This document shows, piece after piece, positions 1-5,723 of a stretch of 5,847 nt of DNA. Every line of letters begins with the position of its first letter. Position 1 is the first letter of the stretch. The translations under genes were made by a program, and so were the position numbers. The notes beneath the pieces were generated by a model, which was not told the DNA's origin, did not search any database, and saw nothing but the letters and a program-made list of their open reading frames with translations. Origin of the DNA: Candidatus Eiseniibacteriota bacterium (GTDB taxonomy: Bacteria; Arandabacterota; Arandabacteria; JAGLYR01); the NCBI GenBank assembly GCA_023132135.1, contig JAGLYR010000109.1, positions 1-5,847 on the forward strand, read 5' to 3'.

Positions 1-51
1 CGCCGCAACGCAGTCCAGGCACATCCTGCGCCCCTCGCAGCAGGGATTCAT
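1..51 (-). CDS. Possible start of a small Cys-rich protein (partial, weak)
   Basis: On the minus strand an ATG at 51-49 opens a frame that stays open to the window edge, reading MNPCCEGRRMCLDCVAA. It lies 19 bases beyond the transporter stop codon and in the same direction. Four cysteines in 17 residues (C-C-x6-C-x2-C) would fit the beginning of a zinc-binding module, but 17 codons are too few to identify a family. There is no good ribosome-binding site: the upstream bases contain only a TGGG. The ATG is also part of a 10-base palindrome (46-55). It may be chance. I do not assign a function. Confidence 0.15.
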   Translation of the reverse strand, partial: MNPCCEGRRMCLDCVAA

Positions 52-63
52 GAATAACCCAGG

Positions 64-86
64 CTAGGGACTACGCACTAGGGACT
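64..86. repeat. Two-copy 14-bp-period direct repeat at the transporter 3' end
   Basis: The 9-mer CTAGGGACT occurs at 64-72 and again at 78-86, a 14-base period. The repeat contains the transporter stop codon (71-73) and supplies its last few codons. It looks like a short intergenic repeat that has run into the end of the gene. Only two copies are visible, so it may be a fragment of a longer array outside the window. Confidence 0.5.
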
Positions 87-1396
87 GCTCCCTCCGTCCC
101 GTCTTCTTTTGGCGCCAGGAACCGGTTGTACAGCGCCAACCCGAACATCGTCGCAATCCCCATGACAAAGAAGACCATCCACAGGCTGCGGGGCGAAGGT
201 TCTGCCTGGCCTTCCACAAAGTGGGTATAGAGCGCCGCCCCCAGGTTGTTCCCCACCAGGCTTCCGATGATCCCGTACAGGAAGGCGTAGCCCATGTAGA
301 CAGCGACCTTGTCCTTCGGAGCAATCTGCCCGATGTAGCTGTAGTACTTGGGATGACACGTCATCTCGCCAATGGAGAAAAGAACCACGCCAAAGAAGAA
401 GAACGCCGCGTGGCCCGAGAGAGCCAGCAGGAGAAACCCGAAGGTACCGATGCCAACCCCGGCAATCATGGTGGGCAGCGCCTTGAACCGGGCGACGATC
501 CAGCTGACCAGCATCTGCAGGCAGATGATGGTCCCGGCGTTGACGGACGTGACGTAGGCCACATCGAATGTGATGCGGGATTCCCTCCCGAAGAAATGCC
601 CGATTCCCGAGAGGATATTGTCGATGGGCGTGGTGTCGACGAACTCCTGGAGATACCAGAGCACCGTGTTGAACATCTGGAAATAGAGAATCCAGAAACC
701 CGAGTAGATCACGATCATGAGCACGAACCGGAAGTTCTTGAGGACCATCAGCGCTTCGGCCACGGTCTGGCCGATACTCTTGGTGCTCTCCGGTTTCGGC
801 GGGTCCCTGAAAATGAAGATGTTGGGAAGGAGCATCAACGCGCACCAGGCGGACGAAGCGATGAACACGTAGGACCAGGAGAAGCCCTTCAGGTAACTCA
901 CGAGGATCGGTGACAGGAAAGCGCCCAGGTTGATAGTCCAGTAGTAGATCCCGAATCCGAGGGTGGAGTTCTTCCCGGTCGTCGACCTCGCAATCGTGCC
1001 TGAGACGATGGGCTTGAACAACCCGCTGCCTACCGCCATGAACACCAGACTGGCAAACACGACTCCGTAGCTGCTCACATGCCCGGTCACGAAATAGCCC
1101 AACGAGAGCATGGCAAACGCAAACATCAGCATGCGCCGGTAGCCGAATCGCTCCGCCAGCGCGCCGCCGAAGATCGGGATGATGTACGTGAGTGCGTAAA
1201 CCACGGACTGCAGCAGTCCCACCGCGCTCTTGCTGAACCCCAGTCCTCCGTCGGCCACTTTCCCGGCAAGATAGACAGCCAGGACCGACTGGACCCCGTA
1301 GTAGGCGCCCCGCTCGAACAGCTCGTAGAGGGACGCCACCCAGAAAGGCCTGGGGAACGACCGGATCCCCGTTTCGTGTGTCACTGCTTCAGCCAT
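71..1396 (-). CDS. POT/PTR-family (MFS) proton-coupled peptide transporter
   Basis: A 441-residue inner-membrane protein with about 12 hydrophobic segments (roughly residues 14-44, 57-80, 88-104, 110-133, 146-168, 173-196, 222-250, 278-303, 308-326, 328-352, 363-390, 403-425). POT hallmarks are visible. The ExxERxxYY proton-coupling motif is in helix 1 (E25, E28, R29, Y32, Y33). An MFS motif-A-like GALAERFGYRR is at 78-88. GSGLFKP in helix 4 carries K128, YYWTINLGA is at 151-159, and a GEMTCHP segment in helix 10 carries E344. In characterised POTs these charged residues couple protons to di- and tripeptide uptake. The linker between helices 6 and 7 is only about 25 residues, so the extra HA/HB helix pair of most bacterial POTs seems absent. 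The start is supported by GGAAGGAA eight bases upstream. It lies downstream of the protease gene but beyond a terminator. Family assignment is firm; the substrate (di/tripeptide or another small molecule) is inferred. Confidence 0.88.
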   Translation of the reverse strand: MAEAVTHETGIRSFPRPFWVASLYELFERGAYYGVQSVLAVYLAGKVADGGLGFSKSAVGLLQSVVYALTYIIPIFGGALAERFGYRRMLMFAFAMLSLGYFVTGHVSSYGVVFASLVFMAVGSGLFKPIVSGTIARSTTGKNSTLGFGIYYWTINLGAFLSPILVSYLKGFSWSYVFIASSAWCALMLLPNIFIFRDPPKPESTKSIGQTVAEALMVLKNFRFVLMIVIYSGFWILYFQMFNTVLWYLQEFVDTTPIDNILSGIGHFFGRESRITFDVAYVTSVNAGTIICLQMLVSWIVARFKALPTMIAGVGIGTFGFLLLALSGHAAFFFFGVVLFSIGEMTCHPKYYSYIGQIAPKDKVAVYMGYAFLYGIIGSLVGNNLGAALYTHFVEGQAEPSPRSLWMVFFVMGIATMFGLALYNRFLAPKEDGTEGAVPSA

Positions 1397-1403
1397 AGGA
1401 CAG

Positions 1404-1411
1404 TTCCTTCC
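1404..1411 (-). promoter_or_regulatory. Ribosome-binding site of the peptide transporter
   Basis: On the minus strand GGAAGGAA lies about seven bases before the ATG at 1396, a purine-rich Shine-Dalgarno sequence at normal spacing. It supports this ATG as the start; the POT ExxER motif then falls at residues 25-29, as expected for helix 1. Confidence 0.6.
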
Positions 1412-1437
1412 GGTTCAGGTGACGATTCGAGTGACCA

Positions 1438-1466
1438 TTCTTAGCACAGAACCGGGAGGATCGCAA
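1438..1466 (-). promoter_or_regulatory. Candidate sigma-70-type promoter of the peptide transporter
   Basis: Reading the minus strand, a -35-like TTGCGA (1466-1461) is followed by a 17-base spacer and TAAGAA (1443-1438). The three bases just before it are TGC, which fits an extended -10. Transcription would start near 1431, giving a leader of about 35 bases that includes the ribosome-binding site. The -10 is a weak match. The placement, between the protease terminator and the transporter start, makes it plausible. Confidence 0.38.
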
Positions 1467-1494
1467 GGGGAAGGCGTGCCGTGCCGGGAGCACA

Positions 1495-1529
1495 AAAACG
1501 GGGGCGACCCGGTGGGTCGCCCCCGTTTT
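1495..1529 (-). terminator. Strong intrinsic terminator after the gingipain-like gene (symmetric)
   Basis: A perfect inverted repeat: the 12-pair GC-rich stem 1499-1510 / 1514-1525 has a three-base loop and is flanked by AAAA (1495-1498) and TTTT (1526-1529), which extend the pairing to 16. On the minus strand it begins 22 bases after the protease stop codon and runs into five T residues (1498-1494), the layout of a Rho-independent terminator. Because both flanks are A/T runs it could act in either direction. It separates the protease from the transporter. Confidence 0.9.
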
Positions 1530-1551
1530 GCACATTATGCAATGAGTATCG

Positions 1552-3834
1552 CTACTTCGCCATGACCATCTTCTTCGTCATCACCGCGTCCCCGCACTGC
1601 ATGCGGCAAAGGTAGACGCCGCCAGGGAGAATCACGCCGCTGGTGTTCGTACCATCCCAGACCACGTGATGGGTTCCCGCATCGTACGTCCGGGCCACCA
1701 GGGCCCGCACGTGCGCGCCCGTGACGGAGTAGACATCCATCCGGACCGCTGATCTTTCCGGCACAGAGAAGGTCACCGTCGTCATCGGGTTGAACGGGTT
1801 CGGGTAGTTTCCGATCAGGGACAATTCACCGTGAGTCTGCGTACGCACGGTCACGCCGGTCGGATCCGTCGTGACGGTGACCGGTTCGAACACCGGAATC
1901 CGGTTGTACGCCGTCACCGTGAGGAGAATATCCCTGTTTTCGGGAAGAGCCGCCTCTATATCGATCATCGCTACACCATAGGGATCTGTGAGACCGGCCC
2001 CAATGAAATCACCCTCGTAGGAAAGCCCGCAAAGAGCGCCCTCCACGCCCGGCACCGTCACCGTGTAGCTGGTCGCTCTCGATGAGATCGAACCTGTGTG
2101 ATTCACGGAGATGGCGATCGGCGTATCGGTCCGGATCCGGAGTGATGGATCCCCAAACACATGCCAGGTCTTGAACATGGCGGCTCCGTCCCAACCATGC
2201 TCGTCCATCATCTGGCAGGATCCGTTGTAGCACAGGCCCCCAAAGGTCCGCTTCGAGTCCTGAACGAGAAGATCATTCATCTCGTCCTGTGCGACCATAG
2301 GCGGATTCCAGGACTGATTGACCGACGAGGCGTAGACCCCGATTGCCCCGGTGGGATTGCCGTTGCTGCTGTTGGTTGCCCGCAGCCATGCCTCGGCAAA
2401 ACAGCTGTAGTTCTCGAACTTGCCGTTGACGCAGGCGACGTCAAAGATGAACGGCAGCATGCCGTCGTTGGCAAGCTGGTTCACACGGTAGCTGGAGAAC
2501 CCTGTGGTTCCCCAGGCGGAAATGCTCCCGTGGCCGCAGTAGTTGAGGATACTCCGCCCGCTGTTGAGCGCACTGGTTACCTGAGACGAGCCGGCCCCCG
2601 GATCGTAGATCTGATCCACGAGAGTGTATGTGTAGTCCAGAAGGTCGGTCCGTATGTTGTCGATGTGCTCCCGGTCCAGTTCCCCGTCGTCACCCGGTCC
2701 TTCGTTAGACCCGATCCCTGTGCCCTTGTGATACCAGGACGCCCCGGCCTGCGGGTACTTCTCGTAATCGATGGTCCGCTGAACCTGGGTCTCGACCTGC
2801 GAGACGTTCTGGGCCGAGAAGCGCCCAATGACCAGCTCGGGATAGTAATCGTCTCCGTCCATGAGACTGTAGCGGGGATCGGAAGCGTCTCCGTACGTGT
2901 GCATTGGCGGAACCTGCGGGCCATCTCCCACCAGAAGGACGTAGACCAGATCCGGCACCGTGTCCCGGTAGGCCCGGATGAACTGCTTTATCTCGACCGG
3001 TGTCGATCCAACTCCGGACACATCAAAGATCCGGGTCCGCATTCCCATTTCGTTCTTCCACTGGACGAGCGGTTCAACGGTTGAGCGGAAGTCGTCGTAG
3101 GTGATGACAAGCATTTCGCCCTGCTCACCCACGGAAGCATACCGGCCCAAGGTGAAGTTGAGGAAACGACTCTCGTAGATCTGTTCGAAATCGCGGGACA
3201 GTCTCAGTGGACGCTCAATCCTCTCGATCACGTTCACCTGGCCTACCCCCACGGCAACGACTTCGATCTTCAGATACGTCGTGACCCGGAGGCTCTGGGT
3301 CGCAGGGTTGTACTGGAAAGGATTGAACAGAATTGTCATCCCGCGGAAATCACGGAGGATGTAGGGATCGCGATGGCTCACGACCTCGGCCGGATACCAC
3401 GCGTCGGTCTGGTAGAACTCATCAAAGGTGTAGGGTACATCCTGCGGATTCACCGTGCGCAGCAGGTTCCCCTTCGAAGGCGCCACCGGCGCGGTGGCCA
3501 GCTCCTCGTAGCGCTGGTCGAGGATGTTAACCGCCATCCGGGCGTTGTCCGGAATCATGACGCTCCGGCATACACGGGGCAGATACGGAAACCCGGCTTC
3601 CAGAATTCCGCTTTCCTTCGGCAGTGCAATCACCGCATGTGGCACGCCGTTGACCAAGACCTCATCCGTTGCGAACCCGCCGATCCTGTACTCGAGGACC
3701 GTCCGCAGCTCGCCGGATTCCAGGACACTGATGGAGACCGCCTCTCCACCTTCCCCGACCGGGTTCCACTGGGCAGCGTGAACGGACCCGGGGATCAAGA
3801 GGCAAAAAACCAGCAACCAGTACGCTCTTTTCAT
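1552..3834 (-). CDS. Secreted gingipain R-like cysteine protease (peptidase C25) with T9SS type-A C-terminal domain
   Basis: A 760-residue preproprotein. Parts in order: Sec signal peptide 1-20 (MKR, hydrophobic core, cleavage after VHA); C25-type propeptide about 21-231; catalytic domain about 232-570; Ig-like domain about 572-660; and a C-terminal sorting domain 667-760 with NYPNPFNP at 677-684 and a terminal KKMVMAK. Catalytic residues are H435 in NYCGHGS and C468 in FDVACVNGKF. By recalled alignment to RgpB, E378, D387, W509 and M513 match RgpB E152, D163, W284 and M288, so cleavage after arginine is predicted. R231-Y232 matches the RgpB propeptide cleavage site. The length resembles RgpB (about 736). 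The start at 3834 is chosen over an in-frame ATG at 3864 because AGGAGG lies just upstream of it and the signal peptide begins there. The protein is expected outside the cell or on its surface. The PorU sortase is also C25, but this protein has its own sorting domain, so it looks like a cargo protease instead. Confidence 0.92.
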   Translation of the reverse strand: MKRAYWLLVFCLLIPGSVHAAQWNPVGEGGEAVSISVLESGELRTVLEYRIGGFATDEVLVNGVPHAVIALPKESGILEAGFPYLPRVCRSVMIPDNARMAVNILDQRYEELATAPVAPSKGNLLRTVNPQDVPYTFDEFYQTDAWYPAEVVSHRDPYILRDFRGMTILFNPFQYNPATQSLRVTTYLKIEVVAVGVGQVNVIERIERPLRLSRDFEQIYESRFLNFTLGRYASVGEQGEMLVITYDDFRSTVEPLVQWKNEMGMRTRIFDVSGVGSTPVEIKQFIRAYRDTVPDLVYVLLVGDGPQVPPMHTYGDASDPRYSLMDGDDYYPELVIGRFSAQNVSQVETQVQRTIDYEKYPQAGASWYHKGTGIGSNEGPGDDGELDREHIDNIRTDLLDYTYTLVDQIYDPGAGSSQVTSALNSGRSILNYCGHGSISAWGTTGFSSYRVNQLANDGMLPFIFDVACVNGKFENYSCFAEAWLRATNSSNGNPTGAIGVYASSVNQSWNPPMVAQDEMNDLLVQDSKRTFGGLCYNGSCQMMDEHGWDGAAMFKTWHVFGDPSLRIRTDTPIAISVNHTGSISSRATSYTVTVPGVEGALCGLSYEGDFIGAGLTDPYGVAMIDIEAALPENRDILLTVTAYNRIPVFEPVTVTTDPTGVTVRTQTHGELSLIGNYPNPFNPMTTVTFSVPERSAVRMDVYSVTGAHVRALVARTYDAGTHHVVWDGTNTSGVILPGGVYLCRMQCGDAVMTKKMVMAK

Positions 3835-3838
3835 CTCT

Positions 3839-3844
3839 CCTCCT
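3839..3844 (-). promoter_or_regulatory. Ribosome-binding site that fixes the protease start
   Basis: A consensus AGGAGG on the minus strand ends four bases before the ATG at 3834. It lies inside the alternative 10-codon extension that would begin at 3864, so it argues strongly for the downstream start. Confidence 0.8.
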
Positions 3845-3852
3845 ACGCATGA

Positions 3853-3871
3853 GGGGCCCAGCACGGGCCCC
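3853..3871 (-). other. GC hairpin in the protease mRNA leader
   Basis: GGGGCCC (3853-3859) and GGGCCCC (3865-3871) form a perfect seven-pair all-GC stem with a five-base loop. It falls in the predicted 5' leader of the protease mRNA, eight bases before the Shine-Dalgarno sequence. There is no T run, so it does not look like a terminator. It might affect mRNA stability or translation, or be incidental. Confidence 0.45.
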
Positions 3872-3892
3872 GAGCTCCCGCAATCTTACACT

Positions 3893-3921
3893 ACTATAAT
3901 CACGAACTCGTCACGCGGCAA
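3893..3921 (-). promoter_or_regulatory. Candidate promoter of the gingipain-like gene
   Basis: On the minus strand TTGCCG (3921-3916) is followed by exactly 17 bases and TATAGT (3898-3893), a good match to the -35/-10 consensus with ideal spacing. Transcription would begin around 3886, leaving a leader of about 50 bases with the GC hairpin and the Shine-Dalgarno sequence. This is the best promoter-like signal in the window. Confidence 0.55.
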
Positions 3922-4012
3922 CCCATCGCGGCGACATACACGTCACTGGCCCTATTCGTGTCTTGCTTGGGCTGCCTCAAAATGCTACCGTAGTGGCCGG
4001 AATCGGTGAGTA

Positions 4013-4040
4013 TTGTCAAAGGAACCCGGCTGGATACGAG
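4013..4040 (+). promoter_or_regulatory. Weak candidate promoter for nadE
   Basis: TTGTCA (4013-4018, five of six matches to the -35 consensus) is followed by 16 bases and TACGAG (4035-4040), a poor -10. Transcription would start near 4047, just before the ribosome-binding site. Another weak pair, TTGCTT (3963-3968) with TGC-TACCGT (3983-3991), is an alternative. I see no clear palindromic operator for a known NAD regulator in the leader. Confidence 0.22.
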
Positions 4041-4053
4041 ATCCGTCGCCTCT

Positions 4054-4057
4054 GGAG
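4054..4057 (+). promoter_or_regulatory. Ribosome-binding site of nadE
   Basis: GGAG lies ten bases before the ATG at 4068. It is modest, but it is the only purine-rich stretch near the start, and it favours this ATG over the upstream in-frame TTG at 3963. Confidence 0.45.
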
Positions 4058-4067
4058 ATTATTCAGA

Positions 4068-5705
4068 ATGAAGATCGCCCTTGCCCAGATAGACCCGACA
4101 GTCGGTGACTTCGAGGGAAACCTCCGGCACATCCGGCAAGCACTCAAGGACGCCAGGGCCGGCGGCGCGGACCTCTGCCTGTTTCCAGAGCTCTGCCTGA
4201 CCGGCTATCCGCCCCATGATCTCCTGGAGCGCCCGCGCTTCGTTGAACAGAACCTGGAGGCACTGGACGCTCTCCGGCCCGACACAGCAGACATCGCGGC
4301 TGTGGTTGGCTTTGTCGGAACCACCGCGGACGGTGTGGGGAAGGGCCTGTACAACTCGGCAGCGCTCCTCGCCGAAGGTCAGGTGGTGTCTGTCCATTCC
4401 AAAACCCTGCTTCCAACCTATGACGTGTTTGATGAGAGGCGGTACTTCGAGCCGGCTTCCCGGGTCCGGCCTGTGGAATTCCGGGGAATTCGTCTGGGCA
4501 TCTCCATCTGCGAGGATATGTGGAACGTTCCGGACTTCTGGCCCAGGCGAATGTATGAGAAGGACCCCGTTCGCGATCTTGTGAACCAGGGAGCCGACAT
4601 CCTCATCAACATTTCGGCCTCTCCCTTCACCCTCGAAAAACGCAGGTTGAGACCCGAGATGCTCAAGGCCGCGGCGCTCAACTACGGACGCCCGCTCTTT
4701 TTCGTCAACCAGGTCGGAGGCAACGACGATCTGGTGTTCGACGGTCACAGCCTGGCTTTTGGTCCGGACGGCGCTCTCTGGGCGCGGGGCCGGGAATTCG
4801 GCCAGGACCTGATTGTGGTGGACACCGACGCGGGGACCGGCGAGATCCGGGACCTGTGTCCGTCGGATGAGGCAGCTGCTCTCGAGGCCCTCGTTCTGGG
4901 TACACGAGACTACGCTCACAAGTGTGGTTTTCAGTCTGCCGTTCTCGGCCTCTCGGGGGGAATAGATTCCGCGCTGACAGCCGCCATCGGCGCCCGCGCG
5001 CTCGGTCCCGGCAACATCCACGGGATCGCCATGTCCTCCCGGTACACGTCCGACGAGTCTGTGAGGGACGCCCGGGCCATTGCCGAGGCGCTGGGCATTC
5101 ACCTTCACTTTATCTCCATCGACGACATCTTCGAGGTTTTCCTCCGGAAGCTGGCGCCCGTCTTCGGAGATCTCGAGCCCGATGTCACCGAGGAGAACCT
5201 GCAAGCCCGGGTCCGAGGGGTTCTCCTCATGGCCCTGTCCAACAAATTCGGCCACCTTCTCCTTACAACCGGAAACAAGTCGGAGCTGGCCACCGGGTAC
5301 TGCACCCTCTACGGCGACATGGCCGGGGGGCTGGCGGTCCTGGCGGATGTCCCGAAGACGATGGTCTACCGGATCTGCGAGGAGCTCAATCGGCAGGATC
5401 CCATCATTCCCCGGTCGGTAATCGACAAACCCCCCAGTGCCGAGCTTCGGCCCGATCAGACAGACCAGGACAGCCTGCCCCCCTATGACGTTCTCGACCA
5501 GGTGCTGGAGTACCACATTGAGGAGCGGATGGACCTGGATCGGATTGTGGAGCGGGGATTTGATAGGACTCTCGTGGAGGACGTTCTCCGACTCGTGCGG
5601 GTCAACGAGTACAAGCGCCGACAGAGTCCGCCTGTGTTGAAGATTACCTCAAAAGCATTCGGGCCGGGGCGCAGAATGCCCATCGCTCAAAGGTGGAACG
5701 GCTAG
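4068..5705 (+). CDS. nadE: Glutamine-dependent NAD+ synthetase
   Basis: A 545-residue cytosolic enzyme that converts nicotinic acid adenine dinucleotide, glutamine and ATP to NAD+, glutamate, AMP and PPi, the last step of NAD+ synthesis. Residues 1 to about 265 form a nitrilase-type glutaminase domain with the Glu-Lys-Cys triad: E41 in FPELCLTGYPP, K112 in HSKTLLPTYDVFDE, and C148 in GISICEDMW. Residues about 275-545 form the synthetase domain, with the ATP-binding P-loop SGGIDS at 296-301, SSRYTSDES at 323-331, TGNKSELATGY at 401-411, and the conserved KITSKAFGPGRRMPIAQRW near the end. The length fits the shorter bacterial two-domain form; actinobacterial versions are nearer 680. The start is the ATG giving MKIALAQIDPTVGD, the usual N-terminus of the family. 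A TTG at 3963 would add 35 unconserved residues. It is divergent from the protease gene and followed closely by a small hairpin. All key residues are present, so it should be active. Confidence 0.97.
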   Translation: MKIALAQIDPTVGDFEGNLRHIRQALKDARAGGADLCLFPELCLTGYPPHDLLERPRFVEQNLEALDALRPDTADIAAVVGFVGTTADGVGKGLYNSAALLAEGQVVSVHSKTLLPTYDVFDERRYFEPASRVRPVEFRGIRLGISICEDMWNVPDFWPRRMYEKDPVRDLVNQGADILINISASPFTLEKRRLRPEMLKAAALNYGRPLFFVNQVGGNDDLVFDGHSLAFGPDGALWARGREFGQDLIVVDTDAGTGEIRDLCPSDEAAALEALVLGTRDYAHKCGFQSAVLGLSGGIDSALTAAIGARALGPGNIHGIAMSSRYTSDESVRDARAIAEALGIHLHFISIDDIFEVFLRKLAPVFGDLEPDVTEENLQARVRGVLLMALSNKFGHLLLTTGNKSELATGYCTLYGDMAGGLAVLADVPKTMVYRICEELNRQDPIIPRSVIDKPPSAELRPDQTDQDSLPPYDVLDQVLEYHIEERMDLDRIVERGFDRTLVEDVLRLVRVNEYKRRQSPPVLKITSKAFGPGRRMPIAQRWNG

Positions 5706-5723
5706 CCTGGATTATTCAGGCTA
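5703..5723 (+). terminator. Palindromic hairpin overlapping the nadE stop (possible weak terminator)
   Basis: TAGCCTG (5703-5709) and CAGGCTA (5717-5723) form a seven-pair stem with a seven-base loop; the first arm begins with the nadE stop codon. No T run follows, so it is not a standard intrinsic terminator. It may mark the transcript end or protect the 3' end. Confidence 0.3.

Noticed and set aside
25-44. A CCTGC/GCAGG inverted repeat after the transporter as a terminator
   Set aside because: The stem is only five pairs, with a ten-base loop and no T run on the minus strand.
78-913. Overlapping frames on both strands within the transporter gene (255 codons minus, 230 codons plus)
   Set aside because: The transporter frame has 12 membrane segments and POT motifs; the other frames are low-complexity, rich in Arg, His, Asp or Glu, and overlap it fully.
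2161-3084. A 307-codon plus-strand frame opposite the protease gene
   Set aside because: It is antisense to the conserved catalytic domain, has no ribosome-binding site or family features, and reads as a codon-bias shadow.
1552-3834. The idea that the C25 protein is the PorU sortase
   Set aside because: PorU is much longer (over 1,100 residues) and lacks its own type-A sorting domain; this protein has the propeptide, catalytic, Ig-like and sorting-domain order of a gingipain.
3835-3864. An upstream ATG adding ten residues before the protease signal peptide
   Set aside because: The extension would be encoded by the consensus AGGAGG ribosome-binding site itself and would place polar residues before a normal signal peptide.
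3963-4067. An upstream TTG start that would add 35 residues to nadE
   Set aside because: Family members begin with the MKIALAQ-type strand encoded from 4068, a GGAG precedes that ATG, and the extension shows no conserved features.
4475-4491. Two close GGAATTC copies within nadE
   Set aside because: They encode ordinary residues (VEFRGIR) of the amidase domain and need no other explanation.
4059-5516. A 485-codon minus-strand open frame opposite nadE
   Set aside because: It lies entirely antisense to a clear nadE with all active-site motifs; its protein has no recognisable domains, and long antisense frames are expected from the GC-rich third positions.
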